Below are positions 1 to 10,070 of a stretch of 64,000 nt of DNA, in pieces; the first letter of the stretch is position 1, and every line of letters starts with the position of its first letter. The position numbers and the translations under genes are program-made. Location of the stretch: positions 2,234,001 through 2,298,000 of the forward strand of contig NZ_SSBQ01000002.1 of assembly GCF_004795255.1 (NCBI RefSeq). The letters run 5' to 3'. This DNA comes from Streptomyces sp. RKND-216. Lineage in GTDB: Bacteria > Actinomycetota > Actinomycetes > Streptomycetales > Streptomycetaceae. Under the pieces are notes generated by a model. That model was not told where the DNA came from and did no database searches. It was given only the letters and a program-made list of their open reading frames with translations.

Positions 1-67
1 GCGATCAGCATGGGTGTGTGCCTCCAGTCTGCGGCAACCGCTATTTGATGCCGTACTGACAGGGTAC

Positions 68-100
68 GGGCGGTACCGGCCGAATGGCCGAGTACCGCCC
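68..100 (-). promoter_or_regulatory. Hairpin downstream of rpsD, towards rpoA
   Basis: The 125 bases between the window edge and the rpsD stop hold no gene on either strand that I can support. They contain a strong inverted repeat: GGGCGGTAC at 68-76 pairs with GTACCGCCC at 92-100, with an inner 5-bp stem (77-81 with 86-90), one bulged base and a GAAT loop. In actinobacteria rpoA normally follows rpsD, so this hairpin probably lies in the rpsD-rpoA spacer of the alpha operon transcript. It has no U-tract. Processing, attenuation or S4 autoregulation are possible, but none is shown. Confidence 0.5.
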
Positions 101-125
101 GCCCCGTTACCGAGCGTGACCCGAA

Positions 126-752
126 TTACTTCGAGTACAGCTCGACGATCAGCTGCTCCTGCACCTGGGTGTCGATCACCGGGCGCTCGGGCAGCGAGTG
201 GACCAGGATCCGCAGCTGCGAGGGGATGGCCTCGAGCCACGCGGGGACGGTCTTGTCGCCGGCCTCGGCCTGAGCCACCTGGAACGGGGTCATGTTCCGG
301 GAGGACTCGCGGACCTGGATGATGTCGCTGGGGACGACGCGGGCGGAGGGGATGTCGGTCTTGCGACCGTTCACCTCGATGTGCCCGTGACGGACCAGCT
401 GACGGGCGTGGTCGCGGGACTTGGCGAAGCCGGCCCGGTAGACCACGTTGTCGAGGCGGGTCTCGAGGATGCGCAGCAGGTTCTCACCCGTCTTGCCCTG
501 CTGGCGGTTCGCCTCGTTGAAGTACCCGCGGAACTGCTTCTCCAGCACGCCGTAGATGCGAGCAGCCTTCTGCTTCTCGCGCTTCTGCAGCAGGTACTCG
601 GAGTCCTTGGTGCGCCCGCGCCCGTGCTCACCCGGGGGGTAAGGACGGATCTCGATCGGGCACTTCGCGCTCTCGCACTTAGCTCCCTTGAGGAAGAGCT
701 TCTGCTTCTCCCGACGGCAACGCTTGCAGTCGGCCCCGGTGTAACGCGCCAT
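126..752 (-). CDS. rpsD: 30S ribosomal protein S4
   Basis: The 208-residue product is S4, a primary 16S rRNA-binding protein that nucleates assembly of the 30S body. The N-terminus has four cysteines (C9, C12, C26, C31) in the zinc-binding arrangement of C+ S4 proteins. The S4 RNA-binding domain follows at about residues 97-160, with the motif [20 protein letters not shown]. The length fits the family. It follows rpsK by 26 bases in the alpha operon (infA-rpmJ-rpsM-rpsK-rpsD), with rpoA expected just outside the window. In E. coli S4 represses this operon. The hairpin at 68-100 is the only local hint of such control here. Confidence 0.98.
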   Translation of the reverse strand: MARYTGADCKRCRREKQKLFLKGAKCESAKCPIEIRPYPPGEHGRGRTKDSEYLLQKREKQKAARIYGVLEKQFRGYFNEANRQQGKTGENLLRILETRLDNVVYRAGFAKSRDHARQLVRHGHIEVNGRKTDIPSARVVPSDIIQVRESSRNMTPFQVAQAEAGDKTVPAWLEAIPSQLRILVHSLPERPVIDTQVQEQLIVELYSK

Positions 753-778
753 TGTCTAGATCTCCTACTTCCTGATGG

Positions 779-1183
779 TCAGACTCGGCGACGCTTCGGC
801 GGGCGGCAGCCGTTGTGCGGGGTCGGGGTGACGTCCTGGATGGACCCGACCTCGAGGCCGGTGGCCTGGAGGGAGCGGATCGCGGTCTCACGGCCGGAGC
901 CGGGACCCTTCACGAAGACGTCGACCTTGCGCATGCCGTGCTCCTGAGCGCGACGCGCGGCGTTCTCCGCGGCCATCTGCGCGGCGAACGGCGTGGACTT
1001 GCGCGAGCCCTTGAAGCCGACGTGGCCGGCCGAGGCCCAGGAGATCACGTTGCCGGTCGGGTCGGTGATCGAGACGATGGTGTTGTTGAACGTGCTCTTG
1101 ATGTGAGCGTGCCCGTGGGCGACGTTCTTCTTCTCCTTGCGGCGCACCTTCTTGGCGCCGGCCGTACGGCCCTTCGGAGGCAT
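779..1183 (-). CDS. rpsK: 30S ribosomal protein S11
   Basis: This 134-residue protein is S11, part of the 30S platform that contacts the mRNA near the E site. The conserved core [20 protein letters not shown] and the basic C-terminal tail [13 protein letters not shown] are both intact. The N-terminus is lysine- and arginine-rich, as usual. It sits between rpsM (67 bases upstream) and rpsD (26 bases downstream) in the alpha operon. The ATG is preceded by GGAG-like bases at normal spacing. Nothing unusual was seen. Confidence 0.98.
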   Translation of the reverse strand: MPPKGRTAGAKKVRRKEKKNVAHGHAHIKSTFNNTIVSITDPTGNVISWASAGHVGFKGSRKSTPFAAQMAAENAARRAQEHGMRKVDVFVKGPGSGRETAIRSLQATGLEVGSIQDVTPTPHNGCRPPKRRRV

Positions 1184-1250
1184 AGAGGTCTACTCCCGTG
1201 GAGGTGGTCGGTCCGACAGCGGGACCGCTGGTCAGCGTGTCCGCAGTGGA

Positions 1251-1631
1251 CTACTTCTTGCCCGGCTTCTTCTTGCCGGCGATCGCGCGACGCGGGCCCT
1301 TGCGGGTACGCGCGTTGGTCTTCGTGCGCTGGCCGTGGACCGGGAGGCCCCGACGGTGGCGCAGACCCTGGTAGCTGCCGATCTCGACCTTGCGGCGGAT
1401 GTCGGCCTGGATCTCACGGCGGAGGTCACCCTCCACCTGGAGGTTGTTGTCCACGTACTCGCGGATCTTGACCAGGTCCTCCTCGGCGAGGTCCCGGACG
1501 CGGGTGTCCGGGCTGACGCCGGTGGCGGCCAGGGTCTCCTGGGATCGCGTACGGCCGATGCCGAAGACGTAGGTGAGGGCGACCTCGACGCGCTTGTCGC
1601 GCGGGAGGTCAACGCCTGCGAGGCGTGCCAT
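1251..1631 (-). CDS. rpsM: 30S ribosomal protein S13
   Basis: This is S13, 126 residues, a 30S head protein that forms bridges to the 50S subunit and contacts the P-site tRNA. The reading frame stays open well upstream. The true start is the ATG giving [19 protein letters not shown], which aligns with the family N-terminus. The helix-two-turn-helix region and the basic tail ([20 protein letters not shown], then KKKPGKK) are intact. It lies 218 bases downstream of rpmJ and 67 bases upstream of rpsK. Confidence 0.97.
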   Translation of the reverse strand: MARLAGVDLPRDKRVEVALTYVFGIGRTRSQETLAATGVSPDTRVRDLAEEDLVKIREYVDNNLQVEGDLRREIQADIRRKVEIGSYQGLRHRRGLPVHGQRTKTNARTRKGPRRAIAGKKKPGKK

Positions 1632-1849
1632 GTATGTGGCTCCTGATTTCTGCGGAGGTCTGGCGCAGCACCGTTCCCGTAGGTCTCCCGGGGGAGTTAC
1701 GAGCCGGGTCCTCGGCCTCCGACCGAGGGTGTCGTCCCCACCGGCTGTGCGTTCTCGGCGAGCGGGGGGTCGGGTGACTGCGTATGTACTTTTCGCTTGC
1801 GTCGCGCGAAGAGTTGCGAGCGAGGTGCGAAGGCGAGGGTCGGCTGCGT

Positions 1850-1963
1850 TCAGCCCTGGCGCTGCTTGTGGCGCAGGTTGTCGCAGATGACCATGACCCG
1901 GCCGTGACGGCGGATCACCTTGCACTTGTCGCAGATCTTCTTGACGCTCGGCTTGACCTTCAT
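1850..1963 (-). CDS. rpmJ: 50S ribosomal protein L36
   Basis: This 37-codon gene begins [20 protein letters not shown] and ends LRHKQRQG. L36 is the smallest 50S protein and helps organise 23S rRNA near the peptidyl transferase centre. Residues C11, C14, C27 and H32 form the zinc ribbon, so this is the zinc-binding (C+) paralogue. Actinobacteria often keep a second, zinc-free L36 under Zur control elsewhere. The gene lies 71 bases downstream of infA and 218 bases upstream of rpsM, its standard place at the head of the alpha operon. Confidence 0.96.
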   Translation of the reverse strand: MKVKPSVKKICDKCKVIRRHGRVMVICDNLRHKQRQG

Positions 1964-2034
1964 GAAAGTGAGGTTCTCCGGGTCAGTGCCGACGCCCTGC
2001 ACCGGAGGATTCCGGCTCAGGGCGTCTGCAAGAT

Positions 2035-2256
2035 CTACTTGTAGCGGTAGACGATCCGCCCGCGCGTCAGGTCGTAGGGAGACAGCTCCACCACGACCCG
2101 GTCGTCGGGAAGGATACGGATGTAGTGCATCCGCATCTTGCCGCTGATGTGCGCAAGGACCTGGTGGCCGTTCTGCAGCTCCACCTTGAACATCGCGTTC
2201 GGGAGAGACTCGACGACCGTGCCCTCGATCTCGATGGCCCCTTGTTTTTTGGCCAT
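2035..2256 (-). CDS. infA: Translation initiation factor IF-1
   Basis: IF-1 has 73 residues and a single S1-like OB fold that binds the 30S A site during initiation. I chose the ATG giving [20 protein letters not shown]. The frame runs 17 codons further upstream, but those residues do not match the family. The C-terminus [13 protein letters not shown] is the classic IF-1 ending. The 174-base gap to map upstream contains no gene and probably carries an infA promoter, but I could not define the boxes. Confidence 0.97.
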   Translation of the reverse strand: MAKKQGAIEIEGTVVESLPNAMFKVELQNGHQVLAHISGKMRMHYIRILPDDRVVVELSPYDLTRGRIVYRYK

Positions 2257-2430
2257 GCTTGAGCGCTTCACCTTCCGGGATCGGCTACCTGGGGTGGCCC
2301 GGGGCACACGAAGACACCCGGACCGACGAGCAAGTCTACTTCACGGCACCCGGAAAGACGAATCGGGGAAGTATCCCCCGGGAGGAAGATCGTTAAGCGT
2401 CGGGAACGACGTCTCTTCGAGACCGTCCTG

Positions 2431-3276
2431 TTACCCGAGCGGGTCGGGGGCGGTGGTGACGCCCAGCTCGGCCAGCTTGGCCCGGCCGCCGTCCGGCGCG
2501 GTGAGCACCAGCGGACCCTGCTCGGTCAGCGCGATCGAATGCTCCCAGTGGCTCGACCACGTGCCGTCGTCGGTGAGGACGGTCCACTCGTCCGAGAGCA
2601 CGTGCGTCTTCGGCGTCCCCAGGCCGACCATGGGCTCGATGGCCAGAGCCATGCCCGGCACCAGCTTCGGGTTGTGCCGGCCGATGAGGCGGCGCCGATC
2701 GACGTAGTTCAGCAGGTGCGGGTCCATGTGCATCTGCGAGCCGATGCCGTGGCCGCCGTAGTCCTCGATGATCCCGTACTTGCCGGAGGCCGGCCGCGGC
2801 TGGCGGCGGATGTAGCCCTCGATGGCCCGGGAGATGTCGGCCAGCCGGTGCCCCTTGCGGACCGCGGCGAGGCCGGCCCACATGGACTCCTCGGTCACCC
2901 GGCTCAGCTCGTGCAGCTCGGGGGCATGGCCCTCGCCGACGAAGACAGTGATCGCGGCGTCGCCGTGCCAGCCGTCGATGATCGCCCCGGCGTCGATGGA
3001 CAGCAGGTCGCCGTTCTTGAGGACGGTGTCCTTGCTGGGGATGCCGTGGACGACGACGTCGTTGACCGAGGTGCAGATGTTGCCGGGGAACCCGCCATAG
3101 CCGAGGAAGTTCGGCTTGGCGTCGTGCTCCGCGAGCACCTTGGCGGCGACGTCGTCCAGGTCCTTCGTCGTCGCGCCGGGGACGGCGGCTTCGCGGCACG
3201 CCTTGTGCATGGCGGCGACGACCAGCCCCGCGGCGCGCATCTTCGCGATCTGCTCAGGGGTCTTGATCTCGACCAT
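2431..3276 (-). CDS. map: Methionine aminopeptidase, type I
   Basis: This 281-residue cytosolic enzyme removes N-terminal methionine from nascent proteins. The five metal ligands of the pita-bread fold are all present: D95 and D106 (in SIDAGAIIDGWHGDAA), H176 (GGHGIGS), E214 (LAIEP) and E245 (SHWEHS). The substrate histidine H77 (VHGIP) is also there. It has no long N-terminal extension. It follows adk with a 211-base spacer holding a very GC-rich hairpin. The order secY-adk-map-infA is conserved in actinobacteria. Confidence 0.97.
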   Translation of the reverse strand: MVEIKTPEQIAKMRAAGLVVAAMHKACREAAVPGATTKDLDDVAAKVLAEHDAKPNFLGYGGFPGNICTSVNDVVVHGIPSKDTVLKNGDLLSIDAGAIIDGWHGDAAITVFVGEGHAPELHELSRVTEESMWAGLAAVRKGHRLADISRAIEGYIRRQPRPASGKYGIIEDYGGHGIGSQMHMDPHLLNYVDRRRLIGRHNPKLVPGMALAIEPMVGLGTPKTHVLSDEWTVLTDDGTWSSHWEHSIALTEQGPLVLTAPDGGRAKLAELGVTTAPDPLG

Positions 3277-3374
3277 GGTGTTCTGTCGCCTCCTGCCCGT
3301 GGGCGCTACTGCGTGGAATTCTCCCCGTCCCCGACCCTTCCCGAAAGCCGGGAGACCGCCCGGGCCTCACAGAC

Positions 3375-3399
3375 GCCCGGGGCCGGGCCGGCCCCGGGC
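3375..3399 (-). terminator. GC-rich hairpin between adk and map
   Basis: GCCCGGGGCC at 3375-3384 pairs perfectly with GGCCCCGGGC at 3390-3399 around a 5-base loop. The neighbouring bases (CCCGGGCA and TGCCCGGG) can form a competing hairpin. There is no U-tract. Such hairpins can act as partial terminators or RNase-processing stops in Streptomyces. It may lower read-through from adk into map. Confidence 0.45.
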
Positions 3400-3487
3400 A
3401 CGCGGGGTGCCCGGGGCGGTCGAGGGAACGGCCGTCGGGCACTGCGGCGGGAAGCCGGACGCGGCCCGGGCGGGCCAGGGACGACTG

Positions 3488-4138
3488 TTAGCCGCGCCCC
3501 AGCGCGGACATCGCCCGCTGCGTGACCTCGGCCGCGGCGCCGAGCCCGGAGATGGTGGTCACCAGACCCTGCGCCTTGTAGTAGTCGATGATCGGCTCGG
3601 TCTCGCTGTGGTACACGGCGAGCCGCTTGCGCACGGTCGCCTCGCTGTCGTCCTCGCGCTGATACAGCTCGCCGCCGCACTTGTCGCAGACCCCGTCGGC
3701 CTCCGGCGGCGCGTACTCCGCGTGGAAGACGTGACTGGAGTCGGTACGGCAGATGCGCCGGCCGGCGATCCGCTTGACGACCTCCTCTTCGGGGACCTCC
3801 AGGTCCAGCACCGCGTCGAGCTTCAACTCGTGGGTGCCGAGGTAGCGGTCCAGCGCCTCAGCCTGGCCGATGTTCCGCGGGAAACCGTCCAGCAGGAAGC
3901 CGCCGGAGGCGTCCTCCTGCTGCATACGGTCCTCGGCCATGCCGATGGTGACCTCGTCCGGCACCAGGCGCCCCGCGTCCATGAACTCCTTGGCCTGCCG
4001 TCCGAGCGGCGTGCCCTGGGAGATGTTGGCGCGGAAGAGGTCGCCCGTGGAGATGTGCGGGATCGACAGGTTCTCGGCGAGGTACGCGGCCTGCGTGCCC
4101 TTACCCGCACCCGGCGGTCCGACGAGGACGATTCGCAT
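3488..4138 (-). CDS. adk: Adenylate kinase
   Basis: Adenylate kinase has 216 residues and catalyses ATP + AMP to 2 ADP in the cytosol. The P-loop is GPPGAGKGT at residues 7-15, the AMP-binding region includes STGDLFR (about 30-36), and DGFPRN lies at 84-89. This is the long type with a LID domain (about 123-162). The LID keeps C130, C151 and C154, but CRTD replaces the usual first CxxC pair, so any zinc site would use a non-cysteine ligand. The start codon overlaps the secY stop by one base (TGATG), pointing to translational coupling. Confidence 0.97.
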   Translation of the reverse strand: MRIVLVGPPGAGKGTQAAYLAENLSIPHISTGDLFRANISQGTPLGRQAKEFMDAGRLVPDEVTIGMAEDRMQQEDASGGFLLDGFPRNIGQAEALDRYLGTHELKLDAVLDLEVPEEEVVKRIAGRRICRTDSSHVFHAEYAPPEADGVCDKCGGELYQREDDSEATVRKRLAVYHSETEPIIDYYKAQGLVTTISGLGAAAEVTQRAMSALGRG

Positions 4139-5451
4139 CAGCGGAGGAACCCTTCGTAATGGCGCTGCTGCAGCTGGCTCTCGATCTGCTTCACGGTCTC
4201 GAGCCCCACACCGACGATGATGAGAATGCTCGTGCCACCGAACGGGAAGTTCTGCTGAGCACCGAAACCAACCAGCGCGACGGTGGGCACCAGAGCGATC
4301 AGACCCAGGTAGAGCGAACCGGGCCATGTGATGCGGTTCAGCACATAGCTCAGGTACTCGGCCGTGGGGCGTCCCGCACGGATGCCCGGGATGAAGCCAC
4401 CATACTTCTTCATGTTGTCTGCAACTTCTTCGGGGTTGAACGTGATGGCCACGTAGAAGAAGGCGAAGAAGACGATCAGGAGGAAGTACACGCTGATGTA
4501 GAGCGGGGAACTCTGCTGCGTCAGGTTGGCCTGGATCCAGTCCGCCCAGCCCGCCTGGGAGTTGCTGAACTGCACCACCAGAGCGGGAATGTAGAGCAGG
4601 GACGAGGCGAAAATCACAGGAATGATGCCGGCCTGGTTGACCTTCAGCGGAATGTACGTCGAGGTGCCGCCGTAGGAACGCCGGCCGATCATGCGCTTCG
4701 CGTACTGCACCGGAATGCGGCGCTGCGCCTGCTCGACGAAGACGACCAGGACGACCATCGCGAGGCCCGCGAGAATCACAACACCGAACTCGATCCAGCC
4801 GCCGGCGAGCTTGCCCTGCTGCTTGATGGCCCACAGCGCACCGGGGAAACCGGCCGCGATGGAGATGAACATCAGGATGGACATGCCGTTGCCGATGCCG
4901 CGGTCGGTGATGAGCTCACCGAGCCACATGATCAGACCCGAACCCGCCGTCATGCAGATCACCATCACCACGGTGGTGAAGACGCCGTCGTTCGGGACGA
5001 TCTCCCTGCCCACCGGGCACTGCGGGAAGAGCGCGCCACTGCGGGCGGTCGCGACCAGACCGGTCGCCTGCAGGACGGACAGCGCCACGGTCAGGTAACG
5101 CGTGTACTGCGTGATCTTGGCCTGGCCGGACTGTCCTTCCTTCTTCAGCTGCTCCAGCCGGGGAATCACCACGACCAGCAGCTGGAGAATGATGCTGGCA
5201 GTGATGTAGGGCATGATGCCGAGCGCGAAGATGGTGAGCTGGAGCAACGCACCGCCGCTGAACATGTTCACCAGACCGAACAGGCCGCTGTTGGACTCGG
5301 CCATGTTCATGCACTGGTTGACGTTCTCAAAGCTGACGCCGGGTACCGGGACGTGCGCCCCGACGCGGAAGAGCACGATGATGCCCAGCGTGAACAGCAG
5401 CTTCTTGCGCAGGTCGGGCGTCTGGAACGCCCGGGCGAACGCGGTGAGCAC
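4138..5451 (-). CDS. secY: Preprotein translocase subunit SecY
   Basis: SecY is the 437-residue channel subunit of the Sec translocon, with ten membrane helices. The start is a GTG at 5449-5451 giving [20 protein letters not shown], with AGGAGG eight bases upstream. An ATG further up would add about 57 non-homologous residues. The plug region and the cytosolic loops are intact (for example [20 protein letters not shown]). It follows rplO after a 202-base gap holding a long hairpin, and its stop overlaps adk. It works with SecE, encoded at 37,202. Confidence 0.97.
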   Translation of the reverse strand: MLTAFARAFQTPDLRKKLLFTLGIIVLFRVGAHVPVPGVSFENVNQCMNMAESNSGLFGLVNMFSGGALLQLTIFALGIMPYITASIILQLLVVVIPRLEQLKKEGQSGQAKITQYTRYLTVALSVLQATGLVATARSGALFPQCPVGREIVPNDGVFTTVVMVICMTAGSGLIMWLGELITDRGIGNGMSILMFISIAAGFPGALWAIKQQGKLAGGWIEFGVVILAGLAMVVLVVFVEQAQRRIPVQYAKRMIGRRSYGGTSTYIPLKVNQAGIIPVIFASSLLYIPALVVQFSNSQAGWADWIQANLTQQSSPLYISVYFLLIVFFAFFYVAITFNPEEVADNMKKYGGFIPGIRAGRPTAEYLSYVLNRITWPGSLYLGLIALVPTVALVGFGAQQNFPFGGTSILIIVGVGLETVKQIESQLQQRHYEGFLR

Positions 5452-5603
5452 GGTGCCTCCTGCGACCTCCCGGCACGAACGCGCGAGAGGGACGGTCTTG
5501 GGGGTCGGTATCAACAGTGCACGCCACCTTACCGGCGGCGACGGGCCCGGGGAACGACCACTCGTGACGGAACCATCACGACCGCTGGCCGACCCCGGCA
5601 ACA

Positions 5604-5640
5604 GCTGACCGGGGATGCCCATGGGACACCCCCGGTCAGC
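5604..5640 (-). terminator. Hairpin between rplO and secY
   Basis: GCTGACCGGGG at 5604-5614 and CCCCGGTCAGC at 5630-5640 form an 11-bp perfect stem starting 14 bases after the rplO stop. The 15-base loop itself contains the palindrome CCCATGGG. No U-tract follows. It probably acts as a partial terminator or processing stop separating ribosomal protein output from secY-adk-map. No promoter for secY could be assigned with confidence in the remaining spacer. Confidence 0.5.
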
Positions 5641-5653
5641 CGGTCAAACGAAC

Positions 5654-6118
5654 TCAGACGAGCTCGGTGACGGTTCCACCGGCGGCGGTGATCTTCTCCT
5701 TGGCGGAGCCGGAGACCTTGTCGACGGTCACCTGCAGCGCCACGGAGACCTGTCCGTCGCCCAGCACCTTCACCAGTTCGTTCTTGCGCACGGCGCCCTT
5801 GTCCACCAGGTCGGCCACGGTCACCTCGCCACCCTTCGGGTAGAGGACGGCGAGCTTCTCGAGGTTCACCACCTGGAAGTTCTTGTGCGCCGGGTTCTTG
5901 AAGCCCCGGAGCTTGGGCAGCCGCATGTGCAGCGGCATCTGCCCGCCCTCGAAGCGCTCGGGAACCTGGTAACGGGCCTTCGTGCCCTTGGTGCCACGAC
6001 CCGCGGTCTTGCCCTTGGACGCCTCACCACGACCGACACGGGTCTTGGCGGTCTTGGCGCCGGGGGCCGGCCGGAGGTTGTGGACCTTCAGCGGCTTGTC
6101 GCCCTGCGGCTCAGCCAT
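5654..6118 (-). CDS. rplO: 50S ribosomal protein L15
   Basis: The 154-residue product is L15, a late-assembly 50S protein near the peptidyl transferase region. The glycine- and arginine-rich N-terminal tail ([20 protein letters not shown]) and the KOW-free C-terminal domain match the family. It starts one base after the rpmD stop. It is the last ribosomal protein gene before secY, and the hairpin at 5604-5640 follows. Confidence 0.97.
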   Translation of the reverse strand: MAEPQGDKPLKVHNLRPAPGAKTAKTRVGRGEASKGKTAGRGTKGTKARYQVPERFEGGQMPLHMRLPKLRGFKNPAHKNFQVVNLEKLAVLYPKGGEVTVADLVDKGAVRKNELVKVLGDGQVSVALQVTVDKVSGSAKEKITAAGGTVTELV

Positions 6119-6119
6119 C

Positions 6120-6302
6120 TCAGTCGACCTCCTCGACCGTCACGAGGTGACGCACGGTGTGCACCATGCCGACGACCTCGGGACGGGCCTCCTTGACGGA
6201 GACGTCGTTCACACGCTTCAGACCGAGGGTCCGCAGCGTGTCCCGGTGGTTCTGCTTGGTCCCGATGACGGAACGCGTCTGCGTGATCTTCAGGCGAGCC
6301 AT
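6120..6302 (-). CDS. rpmD: 50S ribosomal protein L30
   Basis: L30 has 60 residues ([20 protein letters not shown] at the start), a small ferredoxin-like fold protein on the 50S surface. The frame extends upstream inside rpsE, but the ATG at 6300-6302 is the family start. That ATG overlaps the rpsE TAA stop by one base, and its own TGA lies one base before the rplO ATG. The cluster rpsE-rpmD-rplO is therefore tightly coupled. Confidence 0.96.
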   Translation of the reverse strand: MARLKITQTRSVIGTKQNHRDTLRTLGLKRVNDVSVKEARPEVVGMVHTVRHLVTVEEVD

Positions 6303-6901
6303 TACGCATTCACCCCGGCACGCGCCCGCAGCAGAGCGGCGGGAGCCACGTCCTCGAGCGGCAGGCCACGACGGGCGGCGATCTCCTCGGGACGCTGCAG
6401 GCCCCGCAGAGCGGCCACCGTGGCGTGCACGATGTTGATCGGGTTGGCCGAGCCGAGCGACTTGCTCAGCACGTCGTGGATGCCCGCGCACTCCAGCACG
6501 GCACGCACCGGGCCACCGGCGATCACACCGGTACCGGGCGACGCCGGCTTGAGCAGCACGACACCCGCGGCCTCCTCACCCTGGATCGGGTGCGGGATGG
6601 TGCCCTGGATACGGGGGACCTTGAAGAAGTGCTTCTTCGCCTCCTCGACGCCCTTGGCGATGGCAGACGGCACCTCCTTGGCCTTGCCGTAACCGACACC
6701 CACGGTGCCGTCACCATCGCCCACCACGACCAGCGCGGTGAAGCTGAAGCGACGACCACCCTTCACAACCTTGGCGACTCGGTTGATCGCGACGACGCGC
6801 TCGACGTACGCCGTCTTCTCGGCGGCGGCGCCGCCATCCCGGCCCTTGCGGTCCCGGCGGTCGCCACCGGCGCCGCCACCGCGGCGCTGGGGTCCAGCCA
6901 T
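6302..6901 (-). CDS. rpsE: 30S ribosomal protein S5
   Basis: The 199-residue product is S5, a fidelity protein at the mRNA entry channel. I chose the ATG giving [20 protein letters not shown], with GAGAGG at proper spacing. The basic, disordered N-terminus is typical of actinobacteria. The S5 dsRBD-like domain begins near [20 protein letters not shown], which holds the spectinomycin-loop lysine and glycine residues in wild-type form. It lies between rplR (43 bases upstream) and rpmD (1-base overlap). Confidence 0.97.
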   Translation of the reverse strand: MAGPQRRGGGAGGDRRDRKGRDGGAAAEKTAYVERVVAINRVAKVVKGGRRFSFTALVVVGDGDGTVGVGYGKAKEVPSAIAKGVEEAKKHFFKVPRIQGTIPHPIQGEEAAGVVLLKPASPGTGVIAGGPVRAVLECAGIHDVLSKSLGSANPINIVHATVAALRGLQRPEEIAARRGLPLEDVAPAALLRARAGVNA

Positions 6902-6944
6902 TGGAATTACCTCTCTCGTTTCCGTCCGCGTCCGCGGAACCGGC

Positions 6945-7328
6945 TCAGAACTTGAGCCCGGCTTCGCGGGCGGCGTCAGCCAGAGCGGCAATCCGCCCTG
7001 CGTACTTGTTTCCACCGCGGTCGAAGACGACGGCCTCGACACCCGCAGCCTTCGCACGCTCGGCGACCAGGGCGCCGACCTTCTGGGCCTGCGAGCTCTT
7101 GTCGCCCTCACCGCTCCGGATGGAGCCGTCCAGCGACGACGCGGAGGCCACGGTGTGGCCCTTGATGTCGTCGATGACCTGCGCCACCATGTGGCGGTTC
7201 GAGCGCGTCACGACCAGACGAGGACGCTCGGGCGTGCCCGAGATCTTCTTCCGGATGCGAATGTGCCGGCGCTTGGCGGCGGCGCGCTTGTAGGCGTCGC
7301 CCTTAGCGATCTTCACGCCGTATGCCAT
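6945..7328 (-). CDS. rplR: 50S ribosomal protein L18
   Basis: L18 (127 residues) binds 5S rRNA together with L5 and L25. The N-terminal arginine- and lysine-rich arm ([18 protein letters not shown]) and the C-terminal [20 protein letters not shown] are intact. It starts three bases downstream of the rplF stop and is part of the spc gene order. Confidence 0.97.
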   Translation of the reverse strand: MAYGVKIAKGDAYKRAAAKRRHIRIRKKISGTPERPRLVVTRSNRHMVAQVIDDIKGHTVASASSLDGSIRSGEGDKSSQAQKVGALVAERAKAAGVEAVVFDRGGNKYAGRIAALADAAREAGLKF

Positions 7329-7331
7329 GGC

Positions 7332-7871
7332 TTACTTACCAGCCTTTCCGACCTTGCGGCGGATGACCTCGCCCGCGTACTTCACGCCCTTGGCCTTGTA
7401 CGGGTCGGGCTTGCGCAGCTTGCGGATGTTCGCGGCGACCTCGCCGACCTTCTGCTTGTCGATGCCCTCGACCGAGAACTTGGTCGGCGACTCGACCTTG
7501 AACGAGATGCCTTCCGGCGCCTCGATCAGGATCGGGTGGCTGTAGCCCAGCGAGAACTCCAGGTTGGAGCCCTTGGCCTGGACGCGGTAACCGACACCGC
7601 TGATCTCGAGAGCCTTGGTGTAACCCTGGGTCACGCCAGTGATCATGTTCGCCACCAGCGTGCGGGACAGGCCGTGCAGGGCCCTGTTCCGGCTCTCGTC
7701 GTTCGGGCGGGTGACGTTGAGCACGCCGTCCTCGCCCTTGGCGATCTCGATGGGTGCGGCGATCGTGTGCGTGAGGGAGCCCTTCGGGCCCTTCACGTCG
7801 ACCTGCCGGCCATCGAGGGTGACGTCCACACCGGCGGGAACCTGGATGGGGAGCTTGCCGATTCGCGACAT
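7332..7871 (-). CDS. rplF: 50S ribosomal protein L6
   Basis: The 179-residue product is L6, with two repeated alpha/beta domains next to the sarcin-ricin loop and the GTPase centre. The start [17 protein letters not shown] and the conserved C-terminal [20 protein letters not shown] are present. It lies 23 bases after rpsH and 3 bases before rplR. No oddities were seen. Confidence 0.97.
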   Translation of the reverse strand: MSRIGKLPIQVPAGVDVTLDGRQVDVKGPKGSLTHTIAAPIEIAKGEDGVLNVTRPNDESRNRALHGLSRTLVANMITGVTQGYTKALEISGVGYRVQAKGSNLEFSLGYSHPILIEAPEGISFKVESPTKFSVEGIDKQKVGEVAANIRKLRKPDPYKAKGVKYAGEVIRRKVGKAGK

Positions 7872-7894
7872 GGCTTTACCTCCGTTCCCTTCCG

Positions 7895-8293
7895 TTACCA
7901 GACGTAGGCGAGGACTTCCCCGCCCACACCCTTCTTCTGTGCCTGCTGGCCGGTCAGGAGGCCGTGGGACGTGGAGATGATCGCCACGCCCAGGCCGCCG
8001 AGAACCTTCGGCAGGTTGGTGGACTTTGCGTAGACCCGAAGACCCGGCTTCGAGATCCGCTTGATGCCGGCGATCGAACGCTCACGGTTCGGGCCGAACT
8101 TCAGCTCGAGGACGAGGGACTTGCCCACGGGGGCGTCCTCGGTCTTCCAGCCGGTGATGTAACCCTCCTGCTGGAGGATCTCCGCGATGTGCGACTTGAT
8201 CTTGCTGTGCGGCATCGCGACGGTGTCGTGGTACGCCGAGTTCGCGTTTCGCAGACGCGTCAGCATGTCTGCGATCGGATCGGTCATGGTCAT
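7895..8293 (-). CDS. rpsH: 30S ribosomal protein S8
   Basis: S8 (132 residues) binds the central domain of 16S rRNA. In E. coli it also represses the spc operon. I chose [20 protein letters not shown] at 8293 rather than the second ATG two codons later. The frame also continues upstream through the spacer, but that sequence is not S8. The C-terminal rRNA-binding motif ([20 protein letters not shown]) is intact. The 224-base spacer before it, unusually long inside this operon, contains GC-rich inverted repeats. Confidence 0.97.
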   Translation of the reverse strand: MTMTDPIADMLTRLRNANSAYHDTVAMPHSKIKSHIAEILQQEGYITGWKTEDAPVGKSLVLELKFGPNRERSIAGIKRISKPGLRVYAKSTNLPKVLGGLGVAIISTSHGLLTGQQAQKKGVGGEVLAYVW

Positions 8294-8517
8294 GTGCTGG
8301 CCTTCGGCCTCTCTCGCCGGGGTTTCCTGTCTGCTCCGTCCTTCTCCCCGCACGCGCCTCGGCGGCGCGGCGGGACAGGTGTGGAGCGGGGACCTACGGC
8401 GTAGTAAGTCGTGTCCGGGCGCCGGGCGCCCGACCCTCCACCCTAAGGGATGCGGGTCGGGGCTCGACATCCAGGTTCCTTACCGAGAGTCCTGGCTGGT
8501 CGACTGCGAAGAGCCGA

Positions 8518-8703
8518 TTACCAGGAACTCTTGGTGACGCCCGGCAGCTCACCGCGGTGCGCCATCTGGCGGAGGCACACGCGGCACAGGCCGAACTTGC
8601 GGTAGACGGAGTGCGGGCGACCGCAGCGCTGGCAGCGCGTGTAGGCGCGCACCGCGAACTTCGGCTTACGGCTCGCCTTGGCGATCAGAGCCTTCTTCGC
8701 CAT
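8518..8703 (-). CDS. rpsN: 30S ribosomal protein S14, zinc-binding type
   Basis: This is the short, 61-residue type Z S14. Cysteines C24, C27, C40 and C43 ([10 protein letters not shown] and [10 protein letters not shown]) form the zinc ribbon. It contacts 16S rRNA in the 30S head. Streptomyces usually also encode a longer zinc-free S14 elsewhere under Zur control. This operon copy is the zinc-dependent one. It starts one base after the rplE stop and is followed by a 224-base spacer before rpsH. Confidence 0.97.
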   Translation of the reverse strand: MAKKALIAKASRKPKFAVRAYTRCQRCGRPHSVYRKFGLCRVCLRQMAHRGELPGVTKSSW

Positions 8704-8704
8704 G

Positions 8705-9271
8705 TCAGTTCTCCTTGAACGGGAAGCCGAGGTGACGAAGCAGCGCGCGGCCCTCCTCGTCGGTGGTCGCCGTGGTGACCACGGTGATGTCCATGCCCCG
8801 GACCCGGTCGATCTTGTCCTGGTCGATCTCGTGGAACATGACCTGCTCCGTGAGACCGAAGGTGTAGTTGCCGCGGCCGTCGAACTGCTTGGGCGACAGT
8901 CCGCGGAAGTCGCGGATGCGCGGCAGTGCGAGCGACAGCAGGCGGTCCAGGAACTCCCACATCCGGTCGCCCCGGAGGGTGGAGTGGGCGCCGATCGGCT
9001 GCCCCTCGCGCAGCTTGAACTGCGCGATGGACTTCCGAGCCTTGGTCACGGCCGGCTTCTGGCCGGTGATCGTGGCGAGGTCCTTGATGGCACCCTCGAT
9101 CAGCTTGGAGTCGCGGGCGGCGTCGCCCACACCCATGTTGACCACGATCTTCGTGAGACCGGGGATCTGCATGACGTTCTCGTACTTGAACTCGTCACGC
9201 AGCTTGCCCGCGATCTCCTCGCGGTAGCGCGTCTTCAGACGCGGCGCGGTGGCAGTGGTGGTGGCAGTCAT
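8705..9271 (-). CDS. rplE: 50S ribosomal protein L5
   Basis: L5 (188 residues) binds 5S rRNA and touches the P-site tRNA. Conserved segments include [20 protein letters not shown] and [20 protein letters not shown]. The ATG shares a base with the rplX stop region, so the two genes are effectively fused at the translational level. The N-terminal [19 protein letters not shown] is a short extension common in actinobacteria. Confidence 0.97.
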   Translation of the reverse strand: MTATTTATAPRLKTRYREEIAGKLRDEFKYENVMQIPGLTKIVVNMGVGDAARDSKLIEGAIKDLATITGQKPAVTKARKSIAQFKLREGQPIGAHSTLRGDRMWEFLDRLLSLALPRIRDFRGLSPKQFDGRGNYTFGLTEQVMFHEIDQDKIDRVRGMDITVVTTATTDEEGRALLRHLGFPFKEN

Positions 9272-9594
9272 CAGATGTCCTCACCGGTCCGCTTGGCAAC
9301 GCGGATCTTGTTGCCCTCGTCGTCGAAGCGGTATCCGACACGGGTGACGACCTTCTTGCCACCGGACTCCACGACGAGCTGCACGTTGCTCACGTGGATG
9401 GGTGCCTCGGTCGTCACGATGCCGCCGGTCTTCGAGCCACGAGCGGTCTGGCCGGCCTTGGTGTGCTTCTTGACCCGGTTGACACCCTCGACCAGGACAC
9501 GGTCCTCGCGGGGGAAGGCCACGATGACCTTGCCCTGCTTGCCCTTGTCCTTGCCGGTGATGACCTGGACCAGGTCGCCCTTCTTGATCTTCAT
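9271..9594 (-). CDS. rplX: 50S ribosomal protein L24
   Basis: The 107-residue product is L24, an assembly initiator with an N-terminal KOW motif ([20 protein letters not shown]). I chose the ATG giving [14 protein letters not shown] two codons upstream overlaps the rplN stop but sits only 4 bases from the GGAGG. The C-terminus [20 protein letters not shown] is typical of actinobacteria. Confidence 0.96.
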   Translation of the reverse strand: MKIKKGDLVQVITGKDKGKQGKVIVAFPREDRVLVEGVNRVKKHTKAGQTARGSKTGGIVTTEAPIHVSNVQLVVESGGKKVVTRVGYRFDDEGNKIRVAKRTGEDI

Positions 9595-9596
9595 GC

Positions 9597-9965
9597 TCAC
9601 AGCACCTCCGGCGCGAGCGAGACGATCCTCATGAACTTCTTCTCGCGCAGCTCACGGCCCACGGGGCCGAAGATACGGGTGCCGCGGGGGTCGCCGTCGC
9701 CCTTGAGGATGACGGCGGCGTTCTCATCGAAACGGATGTACGAACCGTCGGGGCGACGGCGCTCCTTCACGGTGCGCACGATGACCGCCTTGACGATCTC
9801 GCCCTTCTTCACGTTGCCGCCCGGGATCGCGTCCTTGACGGTGGCGACGACGACGTCACCGATGCCCGCGTAGCGACGGCCCGAACCACCGAGTACACGG
9901 ATGGTGAGGATCTCCTTCGCACCCGTGTTGTCGGCGACGCGAAGCCGAGACTCCTGCTGGATCAC
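9597..9965 (-). CDS. rplN: 50S ribosomal protein L14
   Basis: The 122-residue product is L14, which forms intersubunit bridges with 16S rRNA helix 14. The start is a GTG giving [20 protein letters not shown], with AGGAGA eight bases upstream. A longer frame upstream is non-homologous. It heads the spc part of the cluster, 105 bases after rpsQ. That spacer is GC-rich, and I could not assign a promoter in it. Confidence 0.96.
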   Translation of the reverse strand: MIQQESRLRVADNTGAKEILTIRVLGGSGRRYAGIGDVVVATVKDAIPGGNVKKGEIVKAVIVRTVKERRRPDGSYIRFDENAAVILKGDGDPRGTRIFGPVGRELREKKFMRIVSLAPEVL

Positions 9966-10070
9966 GTCTATCTCCTGATCGTCTGCCGGTTCCCGGCGGG
10001 GCGCCCACACGGGGTGCGCGCCCCACCGAGCCTGGCGGAACTCCTCCCGGGGCCAGACGGCCCCGGGAAA